Assembly (NCBI GenBank): GCA_903868795.1 | Contig: CAIPWR010000019.1 | Coordinates: 1 to 40,331, forward strand | Source of the DNA: an uncultured Spartobacteria bacterium | Lineage (GTDB): Bacteria > Verrucomicrobiota > Verrucomicrobiia > Chthoniobacterales > UBA6821 | Direction: 5' to 3' | DNA: 40,331 nucleotides | Shown here: one piece after another, positions 16,964 to 24,953 of the stretch | How positions within the stretch are numbered: the first letter of the stretch is position 1 | Layout: each line of letters starts with the position of its first letter | Translations under genes and position numbers: made by a program | The notes under the pieces: model-generated | The model's input: the letters and a program-made list of their open reading frames with translations, nothing else | Told to the model about the DNA's origin: nothing | Databases searched by the model: none

Positions 16964-19153
16964 TCAGAGCTCCTGAGCTACCTTCTCAAGTGTGTAACAC
17001 TCGATGATGTCGCCGACTTCGTATTCCGAGAAATCCCCAAGTCGGATACCGCACTCGAGACCTGCGCGGACTTCCTTCACATCCTCGGTGAAACGACGAA
17101 GCGTCGAGAGACCTCCATCGTAAACCGCCTGACGGCGACGCAGCACGCGGGCTCGGGCCGTACGGGAGATACGTCCATCGGTGACCATGCTTCCCGCGAC
17201 CATGCCGCGGGAGAGATCGAAGATCTGCTTCACCTCGGCGTGGCCGATGATGGCTTCGCGGACTTCCGGGTCAAGGAGTCCCGTCATCGCCTCACGCATC
17301 TGGTCGGCAAGCTCGTAGATGATACTGAAGAGTTTGATCTGCACACCCTCCTTGCGGGCGGCAGTGTTGGCGCTGTTCTCAACCTTGACGCCGAAGCCGA
17401 TGATGATGGCATCCGAGGCGCTGGCGAGGAGGACATCACTCTCGGTGATGGGACCCACGGCAGAGTGGATCAGCTTGAGATCGATCTTCTCTTGAGGAAT
17501 ATCGGCCAACATTCCGATGATCGCTTCGAGCGATCCCTGCATATCGGCTTTGAGAACGATTTGAAGGACCTTCTTCTGTTCTGCTTCCAGATTTGCAAAG
17601 AGATTCTCCAAGGTGGCGCGTTTGGGGGCGGCAAGCTTCTCCTGGCGCTGGGCACCAAGGCGCTCCTCACTGAGTTGACGAGCTGAACGCTCGTTCTCCA
17701 TGACGACAAGCTCGTCACCGGCATTCGGAAGCCCGCTGAGTCCGAGAACCTTGGCAGGAACAGCAGGACCAGCACTCTTGAAGGCTTCTCCATCCTCGTT
17801 GATCAACTGCTTCACCTTGCCCCAATAGTTGCCGCAGATGAAGGCATCCCCGACGTGGAGCGTGCCGGTATTGACAATAACGGTGGCGGTGGGGCCTCGG
17901 CCTGCCTCCACCTGCGCCTCGATTACGCTGGCACGGGCGGCTTGGTCGGGATTTGCTTTGAGTTCCAGAACTTCGGCCTGAAGCGACATCATCTCCAGGA
18001 GATTGTCGATTCCATTCCCTGTGTGGGCTGAAACTTCGCAAACCACAGTCTCGCCACCCCAATCCTCCGGAACCAACCCCTTTTCTTGAAGCTGCTGCTT
18101 CACGCGGTCGATATTGGCGGTCTTGAGATCACACTTGTTGATCGCCACCATGATGGTCACCTTGGCGGCCTGAGCATGACTGAGCGCCTCCAGAGTCTGA
18201 GGCATGAGACCATCATCAGCGGCCACGACAAGAACAACGATATCGGTCACATTAGCGCCACGTGCGCGCATGGCCGAGAAGGCTGCGTGACCCGGCGTAT
18301 CGATGAATGTGATGGGATGCCCCTTCCAGTCGATGGAATAGGCGCCAATACGCTGGGTGATGCCACCAGCTTCACCGGATGCAACTTTGGCGCGCCGGAT
18401 AGCATCGAGCAGGGAGGTCTTGCCGTGATCCACATGCCCCATGAACGTGATAATGGGACCGCGGATTTTCTTGGCTTCTGGCTTCTCTTCGACCGGTTTT
18501 GGTGGTTCGACGACAACTTTTTCCTCTTTGTGGACACCGCCTCCGGAGACACGCTTTTCGCGCTCAAAGAGCAACCCATACATATCACAGAGCTTCGAGG
18601 CGATCTCCGGTTCGACGGACTGGTTGATGTTCGCAAAGATCTGCATGCCCATCAGATCTTTAATGATCTTGAAGGCGGGAATTTCCATTTGCGCAGCCAA
18701 TTCCTTGATCAGGATCGGAGGCTTGATGTGAATCACCCGGCGGTTGTCCTCCTCGCTCGCGATGACTTCACTGGCAACCTCCTCCTCGGAGGGAATATCA
18801 CTCACGGGAAGCGGTGCAGGAGTCGAGGCAGCATGCTCCTCCTCCCCGATACGGGGAAGGGCTTTACCGATGGAGGTAACCTTTTTCTTAGGAGCTGGCC
18901 CATCAATGAGGGAAAGCGTTGGGAGATCCGCAGTCTTGATTACGACCTTCTTCGGCTCGCTCGGTGCGGCGGCAGGTGTTTGAGAAACTGCTTTTCCTCT
19001 TGAGGCTGAGGAAGCTCCACGGGCCCCCGAGACCGTGCCTGCCCTGGAGGCGCGGGAGGCGCGGGATGGCGCCTTCGAGCCCGAGGACTTGGAGGTTTTA
19101 GATGGGGCTCCCTTGGAAGCGGTGGATTTGGAATTGTTGACTTTGGAGACCAT
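16964..19153 (-). CDS. infB: Translation initiation factor IF-2
   Basis: GTPase that delivers fMet-tRNA to the 30S subunit. From ATG 19153 it is 729 aa: an N-terminal Lys/Ser/Ala-rich low-complexity region of about 110 residues, an IF2_N domain (IHIKPPILIKELAAQMEIPA), then the G domain with GHVDHGKTSLLDAIRRA (G1), DTPGHAAFSAMRARG (G3) and NKCD (G4). Domain II, IF2 III (LKADMQGSLEAIIGML) and the C-terminal C2 domain ending LGDFSEYEVGDIIECY follow. ATG 19153 (MVSKVNNSKS) is preferred to an upstream ATG at 19216 that abuts the nusA stop. GGAG lies about 13 nt upstream. It is in the canonical nusA-infB-rbfA order. Confidence 0.97.
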   Translation of the reverse strand: MVSKVNNSKSTASKGAPSKTSKSSGSKAPSRASRASRAGTVSGARGASSASRGKAVSQTPAAAPSEPKKVVIKTADLPTLSLIDGPAPKKKVTSIGKALPRIGEEEHAASTPAPLPVSDIPSEEEVASEVIASEEDNRRVIHIKPPILIKELAAQMEIPAFKIIKDLMGMQIFANINQSVEPEIASKLCDMYGLLFEREKRVSGGGVHKEEKVVVEPPKPVEEKPEAKKIRGPIITFMGHVDHGKTSLLDAIRRAKVASGEAGGITQRIGAYSIDWKGHPITFIDTPGHAAFSAMRARGANVTDIVVLVVAADDGLMPQTLEALSHAQAAKVTIMVAINKCDLKTANIDRVKQQLQEKGLVPEDWGGETVVCEVSAHTGNGIDNLLEMMSLQAEVLELKANPDQAARASVIEAQVEAGRGPTATVIVNTGTLHVGDAFICGNYWGKVKQLINEDGEAFKSAGPAVPAKVLGLSGLPNAGDELVVMENERSARQLSEERLGAQRQEKLAAPKRATLENLFANLEAEQKKVLQIVLKADMQGSLEAIIGMLADIPQEKIDLKLIHSAVGPITESDVLLASASDAIIIGFGVKVENSANTAARKEGVQIKLFSIIYELADQMREAMTGLLDPEVREAIIGHAEVKQIFDLSRGMVAGSMVTDGRISRTARARVLRRRQAVYDGGLSTLRRFTEDVKEVRAGLECGIRLGDFSEYEVGDIIECYTLEKVAQEL

Positions 19154-19216
19154 TATAAAATTTCTGACTCCGGCCTCCCTCGAAGGTGTCGAGGGATCAA
19201 GCCGAGTTTGCAGCAC

Positions 19217-20482
19217 TTAAGCCGACGCCTGCCCTTTCGCTGGATCTTGGTTCTTGGCGGCAGACAGGATGGCTTCCGCCTTCTCAATGCCGCAACCCAG
19301 AATCCCATCGATATCAAAAGCCTCAGCGGTCACGACCACATCGACGGAATTCATGCCGCCGGCTGCGAGAGCCTTGGCTTCATCCTCGGTGATCCCGAGC
19401 ATGGTGGCGAGCTGGTGAGCAGCTCCGCCCATCTGCTGCTCGAAGGCCTCTGCGGCAGAACGGTCCTCCTGGATATCGATTTCCCAGCCTGTAAGTCGGG
19501 AGGTGAGACGGGCATTCTGACCGCGCTTGCCAATGGCAAGGGCAAGATCCTCCTTCTCGACAGCAATCCGCAGGGTGTGGGCTGCTTCATCCACCTCGAT
19601 GCTCCGGATGCGGGCTGGCTTGAGAGCCTCGCGGGCGAACTCCTTCGGATCCTCGTACCAGCGAATGATGTCAACCTTCTCATTGTTGAGTTCGCGGACG
19701 ATGTTCTTCACGCGTGCACCACGCATTCCGACACAGGCACCGACCGGGTCGACCTTGTCATTGGAGCTATGCACCGCAATCTTCGTTCGGAAGCCGGCTT
19801 CACGCGCAATGGCGCGGAGTTCGACCGTGTGATCTGCGATCTCGCTGACCTCGATCTCAAAAAGGCGACGGATGAAATTCGGATGACTGCGGGAGAGGAT
19901 GATCTCTGGACCACGGGCGCCATTCTCCACAGCGACAACGTAGGCACGGATTCGGTCCCCGATATTATACTCCTCGGTGCTCACACGCTCGCGCGAGGGC
20001 ATGATCCCCTCGAATTTGCCGAGATCCATGACAACATCGCTACGATCGAAGCGGCGCACGGTGCCACTAACGATCTCTCCAGCCCTGTCCTTGAACTCCT
20101 CGTAGATCATCTCTTTCTCGATCTGGCGGATACGCTGAGCAATCGCCTGTCGGGCAGTCTGAGCTGCGATGCGTCCGAAGTCTCGAGGAGTCACCTCGAT
20201 CTCAACCGCTTCGCCAACCTGAGCTTCCTTGTTGACCAAGAGAGCCTTGGTAAGTGTGATCTCTTCCTGAGGATTCGTGACAGTCTCGACAACGAGAGGT
20301 TTGGCAAATGCACGGATTGCTCCACTCTTGGGGTTGATGTCGATGCGCACATCACGCGAATAAGAGAAGCTCTTCTTTGAAGCGGCCACCAGGGCCGAGG
20401 AGATCGCCTCGATGAGGGTCTCGCGCTTGATACCTTTTTCACGCTCGAGGTAATCGAGCATGGCAATAAATTCAGAGTTCAT
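19217..20482 (-). CDS. nusA: Transcription termination/antitermination factor NusA
   Basis: Binds RNA polymerase and nascent RNA to modulate pausing, termination and antitermination. The 421 aa show the NusA N-domain (EREKGIKRETLIEAISSALV), S1 (EIVSGTVRRFDRSDVVMDLG), and tandem KH domains (VGACVGMRGARVKNIVRELN; VDIIRWYEDPKEFAREALKP; AIGKRGQNARLTSRLTGWEI). A short helix-hairpin-helix-like tail (DIDGILGCGIEKAEAILSAA) follows. rimP, which normally precedes nusA, is absent: the upstream 198 bp are non-coding and lead to a divergent glycosyltransferase. It heads the translation-factor run, so its promoter likely drives several downstream genes. Confidence 0.96.
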   Translation of the reverse strand: MNSEFIAMLDYLEREKGIKRETLIEAISSALVAASKKSFSYSRDVRIDINPKSGAIRAFAKPLVVETVTNPQEEITLTKALLVNKEAQVGEAVEIEVTPRDFGRIAAQTARQAIAQRIRQIEKEMIYEEFKDRAGEIVSGTVRRFDRSDVVMDLGKFEGIMPSRERVSTEEYNIGDRIRAYVVAVENGARGPEIILSRSHPNFIRRLFEIEVSEIADHTVELRAIAREAGFRTKIAVHSSNDKVDPVGACVGMRGARVKNIVRELNNEKVDIIRWYEDPKEFAREALKPARIRSIEVDEAAHTLRIAVEKEDLALAIGKRGQNARLTSRLTGWEIDIQEDRSAAEAFEQQMGGAAHQLATMLGITEDEAKALAAGGMNSVDVVVTAEAFDIDGILGCGIEKAEAILSAAKNQDPAKGQASA

Positions 20483-20545
20483 GGCAATAGAAATTCCCGA
20501 CGCACTGGTCAGGAAGTATTCCAGGACAGTATGTCGGGGTCATTG

Positions 20546-20574
20546 AATATGCAGGATCGCATCCTTCGGGTCAA
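20546..20574 (-). promoter_or_regulatory. Candidate sigma70-type promoter for nusA-infB run
   Basis: On the minus strand TTGACC (20574-20569) is followed after 17 bp by CATATT (20551-20546), a 5/6 and 4/6 match to the consensus. It lies about 64 bp before the nusA ATG. This is visual matching only; the spacing is ideal but the -10 is weak. Confidence 0.42.
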
Positions 20575-20680
20575 CTGAAAGAACGGGGAAAAGCTTCCTT
20601 AGGTTGAAGACTTTCTCAACATTCTCTTTGACCTCACTTGATCGTAAATCCATCCTCCGCATCCACGTCACGAGGTTTTC

Positions 20681-22243
20681 ATGTCCAGATCCCCTCACTC
20701 ATCCAACTCTACTCAGTCCCTCTCTTGGATTAACTCCTCCCGGTGGTTTTGGGGGATCCTCGCTTTCGTTACCTTCTGGAAGGTTCTTGCTGGCTGGAGG
20801 TTGGGCCTGATTTTTGATGAATGCTACTACTGGGAATGGTCGCTTCATCCCCAAGCCTGCTATTTCGACCACCCTCCCCTCACCGCCTGGTTAATCGCTT
20901 CGGCACGGATGCTTCTGGGACACACGATTCTCGCCGTCCGGATCTGGGCCGTTATTTCAGGTATCATTCTGGCCCTGGCGGGCCGGGAACTCGGAAAAGA
21001 TCTCTTCGGTCAGGAGGCGGGAAATCGGGCTGGCATCTTACTTCTCCTAGCCCCGATCTTTGCTGGGAATGCCCTTCTGATGACCCCCGATACTTTTCTC
21101 ATCCCTGCATGGGCTTGCGCGGTGCTTTGTGCCTGGAAGGGATATCGTGAAGGCGGCAACTTGGGATGGTGGGCGGCGGCGGGGATGGCTGCAGGCGTTG
21201 GGATGCTCTCCAAGTACACGATGATTCTCTTCTACGGGGCTCTTCTGATGCTCTGGTTGGTATGCCCAGGTAAACGTCGAGCCCTCTTACCCGGAATCAC
21301 GATCGCGGGACTTCTTACCTTGGTAATTTTTCTCCCCGTGCTGTTGTGGAACAGCAGACACGATTGGGTCTCGTTCACCCATCAACTCCACCATGGTTTT
21401 AGGAACGAGCATCGGACTCTGATCAATTTTCAGAACCTAAGCGACTACAGCGCATTCCTTGTGGTTCTGGTTTCTCCGATTCTGGGGCTGCTCTGCTTCC
21501 GCACAGCCGCCACTCGTATGAGGGATGCCCGATTCCTCTTCTTGGGAGTCTTCTTTTGGACTGTCGTGGTCTTCTTTGGGTACTCGGCGGCCAAGGCTCA
21601 CATCGAGGCGAACTGGCCGATGGCGGCATTTGTCACAGCCCTGATCATGGTCTCCGGCGACTGGGAGAACTATGGAGCGGGATGGAGGAACGCAGCCCTC
21701 GTTGTACTTTTGATGGCCGACGTGGGTGCCGTTATCGGCGTCTCCAACTTGCTGCTACCCAAGGACTCACCGCTCTCCATCAGGAATTTCTCCCCCGACC
21801 TCTCCTTCATGGGAAAGATTCCCGGCGTGTCACTGCTTGAGGCTCCCGCAAAGCAGGGATTGTCGGATTTTCAAACCCGCATTGAGGAGTTCCTGGGACC
21901 CGAGACCGCGGCAAAGACAATCGAGGAAAATTTCCGATCTTCGGGAGCCGATTTTGTCTGTCTCTCAACGTATCAGCTGTTCGGAGTTATGTCGTTCTAT
22001 GCCCCGTCCCTAGAGCCACTTCTCTGGCTACCCGATCATGGACGCTCACGTTTTCCTTGGATCAATGACAGGGAGTGGGCCGGGAAAAATGCACTCGTTG
22101 CCTCATGGCCGAGGCCAGATTTCTCATCCCTAGGACTCTTCGCGGAACTTTTGCCACCTCGTTCAATTCCAGTTTCAGGAACGAAGAGTCCCCTCTATCT
22201 TTCGATTGGGCACTCTTACGAGCCAGATAAAACCCGGCCCTGA
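20681..22243 (+). CDS. Membrane glycosyltransferase, PMT/ArnT-like (GT39/GT83 superfamily)
   Basis: A 520-aa polytopic membrane protein. The first periplasmic loop has the hallmark of polyprenol-phosphate-sugar transferases: LIFDECYYWEWSLHPQ with the acidic DE pair, then YFDHPPLTAWLIASARML. About ten hydrophobic segments follow, including LLLLAPIFAGNALLMTPDTF, GMLSKYTMILFYGALLML and LLTLVIFLPVLLWNSRHDW. The soluble C-terminal part is about 170 residues. Such enzymes transfer a sugar from an undecaprenyl-phosphate carrier to lipid A, protein or another acceptor on the periplasmic side. Donor and acceptor cannot be told from sequence. It is transcribed divergently from nusA, and its stop lies 18 bp before MITE copy 2. 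Confidence 0.82.
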   Translation: MSRSPHSSNSTQSLSWINSSRWFWGILAFVTFWKVLAGWRLGLIFDECYYWEWSLHPQACYFDHPPLTAWLIASARMLLGHTILAVRIWAVISGIILALAGRELGKDLFGQEAGNRAGILLLLAPIFAGNALLMTPDTFLIPAWACAVLCAWKGYREGGNLGWWAAAGMAAGVGMLSKYTMILFYGALLMLWLVCPGKRRALLPGITIAGLLTLVIFLPVLLWNSRHDWVSFTHQLHHGFRNEHRTLINFQNLSDYSAFLVVLVSPILGLLCFRTAATRMRDARFLFLGVFFWTVVVFFGYSAAKAHIEANWPMAAFVTALIMVSGDWENYGAGWRNAALVVLLMADVGAVIGVSNLLLPKDSPLSIRNFSPDLSFMGKIPGVSLLEAPAKQGLSDFQTRIEEFLGPETAAKTIEENFRSSGADFVCLSTYQLFGVMSFYAPSLEPLLWLPDHGRSRFPWINDREWAGKNALVASWPRPDFSSLGLFAELLPPRSIPVSGTKSPLYLSIGHSYEPDKTRP

Positions 22244-22261
22244 ATTAATTCCAAAAACTGT

Positions 22262-22541
22262 TAGGGAAACGCTGATTTAATCCCATGATGGCCGCTGAAG
22301 ACCAGTTGGTGATTTTTGAAGGCGCGAGCGCTGGGGGATACCCGCAGCGGTCTCGACCGAGCAAGCAACGCCACAAAAATCGACAAATGGCTTCAGCCCT
22401 CCGGGTTGCGGAGATAATAGGCCGGGGGCTGTGTTGGCTTGGCACTTACAGCCCACTGCGGGGATGCTCGTGCCAGGCCGCCTTGCCCGCGGCCCATTCT
22501 TCCTGCAACGGCCTCTATGCGATTTAATCAGCGCTTCCCTA
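22262..22541. mobile_element. MITE-like element, copy 2 (276 bp plus flanking TA)
   Basis: This copy has the same length and orientation as the element at 1470-1745, differing by scattered substitutions and no visible indels. The left end GGGAAACGCTGATTTAATC pairs with the right end (reverse complement GGGAAGCGCTGATTAAATC). TA dinucleotides flank it at 22262-22263 and 22540-22541. The internal 10-bp stem is 22436-22445 (GGCTTGGCAC) with 22470-22479 (GTGCCAGGCC), one G-T pair; the arms differ from copy 1 but still pair. The element lies exactly between the convergent glycosyltransferase and ABC-binding-protein genes, and its right end contributes part of the latter's stop codon, so it could act as a bidirectional terminator. 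Confidence 0.8.
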
Positions 22542-23672
22542 GGGAGCGATCGTCTCGACATAGACGAACTTCCCGTTCTTCACCTGCAACATCACGGCGG
22601 GCTTGTTAGGATTGCGATGCTCATCGAGGGTAATCTTGCCCGTCACACCAGGAAAATCCTTGGTCGCCGCAATGGCAGCATTGACCTTCGCCGGGTCGGT
22701 CGTGCCAGCACGCTTCATTGCGTCGGCCAGCAACTTCAAGGCATCGTAACCGAGTGCAACCATCGCGTCGGGATCCTGATTGTATTTTTTACGGTACGCA
22801 TCGACGAATGCCACGACCTGGGGATCCGTGCTCTGATTGGAAAAATGGTTTGAGAAATAGCATCCCTCCACGGCGGCTCCGCCCACTCCAACCAACTCCG
22901 TGGAGTCCCAACCATCCCCTCCGATGAAGGGAACGGTGATTCCCAACTGACGGGCCTGGCGAATGATCAAGGGTGCCTCGGTGTAGTAGGCGGGAAGAAA
23001 GACCACCTCGGGATTCGCCGACTTGATCGCGGTCAACTGAGCGCTGAAATCCTTGTCTCCACCGCTGTAGCTCTGCTCTCCGGTGATCACGCCCCCCTCC
23101 TTGAGGAACTCCTGCTTGAAGCTCTTGGCGAGCCCAAGACTGTAATCCTTGGAGACATCAGTGATGATGGCTGCCTTCTTTGCCCCGAGCTTGGCGGCAA
23201 ATTTCGCGCAGACCGTTCCTTGGAAGGGATCGATGAAGCAGACCCTGAAGATATGGTCTCCGGTCTCCGTCACCTTTTCATTGGTTGAGGCTGGGGAGAT
23301 CATGGGGATTCCGCTTCGTTGGGCAATCGGTGCGGCCTCCAGAGATCGCCCCGAAGCAACTTCACCAATGAGAGCAACCACCTTGTCCCGAGTGATCAAC
23401 TCACGAACCGCCGTCGAGGTCTCGCCGGGCTTTGACTGATTATCCTTGGTGATCATCCTAATAGGCTGGCCCAGCACCCCGCCAGAGCCGTTGATTTCAT
23501 CAAGAGCAAGCTGAACGCCCTTGTCAGTGCTCTGACCGAAGGTCGCCTGCCCCCCTGTTAACGATGCGAATTGACCAACAGGGATTCCAACCTCCTGCTT
23601 TTTATTACAGGAAGAAACGGCGAAGCAGAGAAATGCAATGGCAAGCACATGGGGGCGTTGGAAAAACTTCAT
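22539..23672 (-). CDS. Branched-chain amino-acid-type ABC transporter substrate-binding lipoprotein (LivJ-like)
   Basis: A periplasmic-binding-protein type I lipoprotein. From ATG 23672 the first 22 residues form a lipoprotein signal (basic start, hydrophobic core, lipobox FAVSSC). The mature part has VGQFASLTGGQATFGQSTDK, GVQLALDEINGSGGVLGQPI, VVALIGEVASGRSLEAAPIA, and GIPMISPASTNEKVTETGDH, all typical of the Leu/Ile/Val-binding family. It is 377 aa. An ATG 36 bp upstream would spoil the signal peptide, so the downstream start is chosen. No permease or ATPase genes are adjacent, so its transporter lies elsewhere. The stop codon overlaps the end of MITE copy 2. Ligand may be amino acids, amides or urea; it cannot be fixed from sequence. 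Confidence 0.9.
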   Translation of the reverse strand: MKFFQRPHVLAIAFLCFAVSSCNKKQEVGIPVGQFASLTGGQATFGQSTDKGVQLALDEINGSGGVLGQPIRMITKDNQSKPGETSTAVRELITRDKVVALIGEVASGRSLEAAPIAQRSGIPMISPASTNEKVTETGDHIFRVCFIDPFQGTVCAKFAAKLGAKKAAIITDVSKDYSLGLAKSFKQEFLKEGGVITGEQSYSGGDKDFSAQLTAIKSANPEVVFLPAYYTEAPLIIRQARQLGITVPFIGGDGWDSTELVGVGGAAVEGCYFSNHFSNQSTDPQVVAFVDAYRKKYNQDPDAMVALGYDALKLLADAMKRAGTTDPAKVNAAIAATKDFPGVTGKITLDEHRNPNKPAVMLQVKNGKFVYVETIAP

Positions 23673-23720
23673 GCACTGGAGACTAAAAAGGGAAATCCCA
23701 GATGCCAAGAATGGATCGGA

Positions 23721-24194
23721 TCAAAAAAGCTCTGCCTGTGAAGAATCCTGTGCAGAAAGCGTGGTAAAGATTTGATTCATCATGGCATCCGTTGCCGAGC
23801 CGAAAAGCGGCGCACCGATCAGCGGCATTCTGGGATGCTGAAAGTGCTGAATTTCCTCCTCCGTTGCGGCCCGTGTGATGATTTTCACAAGGGAGAGAAT
23901 CGGTTTCCCCGGTGGATTCGCTGGGTCTTCCGAAGAGAGTTTGTGGGTCAGCCCTCGTAAAAAAAGTCCATCCTTCACATCGTTCCAGACAAGCTTTCGG
24001 GATAGATCGGAACGTTCCGCAAATCGATCAATGGGAAGTTCCATAAGGCGCCCTCCCTGCCGGAGCCACCAATCCAAAGATTCATTGCGTGCAAACCCAG
24101 CCCAGACATGCCTCTCAATCCCACTTTCCGAGCGGCCTATTACCTCACATCCCGGCTTAAACGTTCTCTTCTTAAATTGAAAAGCGGAGCACAT
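23721..24194 (-). CDS. Short SRAP-like (YedK/HMCES-related) protein, tentative
   Basis: A 157-aa protein I do not recognise with certainty. Three features recall the SRAP domain, which crosslinks to abasic sites in single-stranded DNA: the N-terminus MCSAFQF puts Cys at position 2, as in MCGRF; VWAGFARNESLDWW falls where WGLxPxW/ARxE occurs; and SLVKIITRAATEEEIQHFQH followed by PRMPLIG resembles the FTIxTTxAN...HxRMPvIL block with its catalytic His. It is clearly shorter than YedK (about 220 aa), and the middle FYEW-type region is not obvious. The gene stands alone between the ABC-binding protein and tRNA-Ser. ATG 24194 is preceded by CCGCCATTTTCC with no SD. A different small domain of unknown function is the alternative. 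Confidence 0.45.
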   Translation of the reverse strand: MCSAFQFKKRTFKPGCEVIGRSESGIERHVWAGFARNESLDWWLRQGGRLMELPIDRFAERSDLSRKLVWNDVKDGLFLRGLTHKLSSEDPANPPGKPILSLVKIITRAATEEEIQHFQHPRMPLIGAPLFGSATDAMMNQIFTTLSAQDSSQAELF

Positions 24195-24342
24195 GGAAAA
24201 TGGCGGAAGGGGCGGGATTTCCTTGCCTTTGGCAAGGTGCTACTGTGTGGCTACGCAAGGTTGATTTGCCTCTGATCGCGGCATGGTGATCGAAACGAGG
24301 TTCTTCATCCCTCGGAATCAATATCCTGCCTTGCAGGCAGTT

Positions 24343-24434
24343 TGGCGGAAGGGGAGGGATTCGAACCCTCGGTGGGAATTACCCCACGTTCGATTTCGAG
24401 TCGAGTGCCTTAAACCGGGCTCAGCCACCCTTCC
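24343..24434 (-). tRNA. tRNA-Ser (anticodon CGA)
   Basis: A 92-nt class II tRNA on the minus strand. The acceptor stem GGAAGGG pairs with CCCTTCC, followed by discriminator G and an encoded CCA. The D arm has GGTTTAAGG; the anticodon loop CTCGAAA gives CGA (reads UCG). The long variable arm GTGGGG-TAATT-CCCAC is typical of serine tRNAs. The T arm is GAGGG-TTCGAAT-CCCTC. The outermost anticodon-stem pair is a C-A mismatch; other stems are intact. Confidence 0.95.
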
Positions 24435-24470
24435 TAAAAAACTGGGACGTGCACAATACCTGCATACTGA

Positions 24471-24488
24471 AGGAGGTCAAGACCTCCT
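24471..24488 (-). terminator. Hairpin downstream of nuoA, possible terminator
   Basis: AGGAGGT (24471-24477) pairs with ACCTCCT (24482-24488) across a CAAG/CTTG tetraloop. It lies about 30 bp past the nuoA stop and before the tRNA-Ser gene. There is no clear T-run after it on the minus strand, so intrinsic termination is uncertain. Confidence 0.35.
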
Positions 24489-24518
24489 CGTTCTCAAAGG
24501 AGAATCAGTTGAGCAAAC

Positions 24519-24902
24519 TTATTTCGACCAATTCAGCGCGCCCTTCTTGATGGCGTAGATATACCCTACAAAAAGAATGACCGAAAAGGTGACAAGCGTC
24601 CAAAGGATGCCGACTCCATACTGCATCAGATACTCACGATAAACGATTGACCAAGGATAAAGGAAAACGATTTCGATATCAAACAGGATGAACAGCATCG
24701 CAACCAGGTAGAACTTGACGCTGAACCGCGGCTGAGCACCCTTTTCCGGAAGCATGCCGCACTCATACGCGACATCTTTGACTCCTGAACGGGTCCCGAC
24801 ACGACCAAGAAGCAAGCTAGCAATCCAAGTTGTAAGAGCCAACGCCACGCAGACGGCGATGTGAATGAGAAGGGAACCGTAACTGCTCAGAGCGCTGTCC
24901 AT
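24519..24902 (-). CDS. nuoA: NADH-quinone oxidoreductase subunit A
   Basis: Small membrane subunit of respiratory complex I, located at the junction of the peripheral and membrane arms. The 127 aa form three hydrophobic segments (about residues 12-32, 66-86 and 97-117). The conserved loop is VAYECGMLPEKGAQPRFSVK, and FYLVAMLFILFDIEIVFLYP holds the acidic residues at the second helix. Normally nuoA opens a nuoA-N operon; here no other nuo gene is near, and it follows a histone-like gene by 42 bp. Start 24902 is preceded by CCTCCTTTATCTC with no SD. Confidence 0.93.
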   Translation of the reverse strand: MDSALSSYGSLLIHIAVCVALALTTWIASLLLGRVGTRSGVKDVAYECGMLPEKGAQPRFSVKFYLVAMLFILFDIEIVFLYPWSIVYREYLMQYGVGILWTLVTFSVILFVGYIYAIKKGALNWSK

Positions 24903-24925
24903 GAGATAAAGGAGGCTTTCGTGCT

Positions 24926-24953
24926 AAACGCTAGTCGTTAAAGCTTAGCGTTT
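24926..24953 (-). other. 8-bp inverted repeat at the end of the histone-like gene
   Basis: AAACGCTA (24926-24933) pairs with TAGCGTTT (24946-24953) around a 12-nt loop. The right arm overlaps the last codons and stop of the histone-like gene. It could be a weak terminator or processing site between that gene and nuoA. No T-run follows, so I leave its role open. Confidence 0.3.

Noticed and set aside
19208-20380. 390-codon plus-strand open frame opposite nusA
   Set aside because: Shadow of nusA; the complementary strand encodes well-conserved S1 and KH domains.
24325-24342. Small hairpin CTGCC-TTGCA-GGCAG just 3' of tRNA-Ser
   Set aside because: Only five base pairs and no T-run in the direction of tRNA transcription; too weak to call a terminator.
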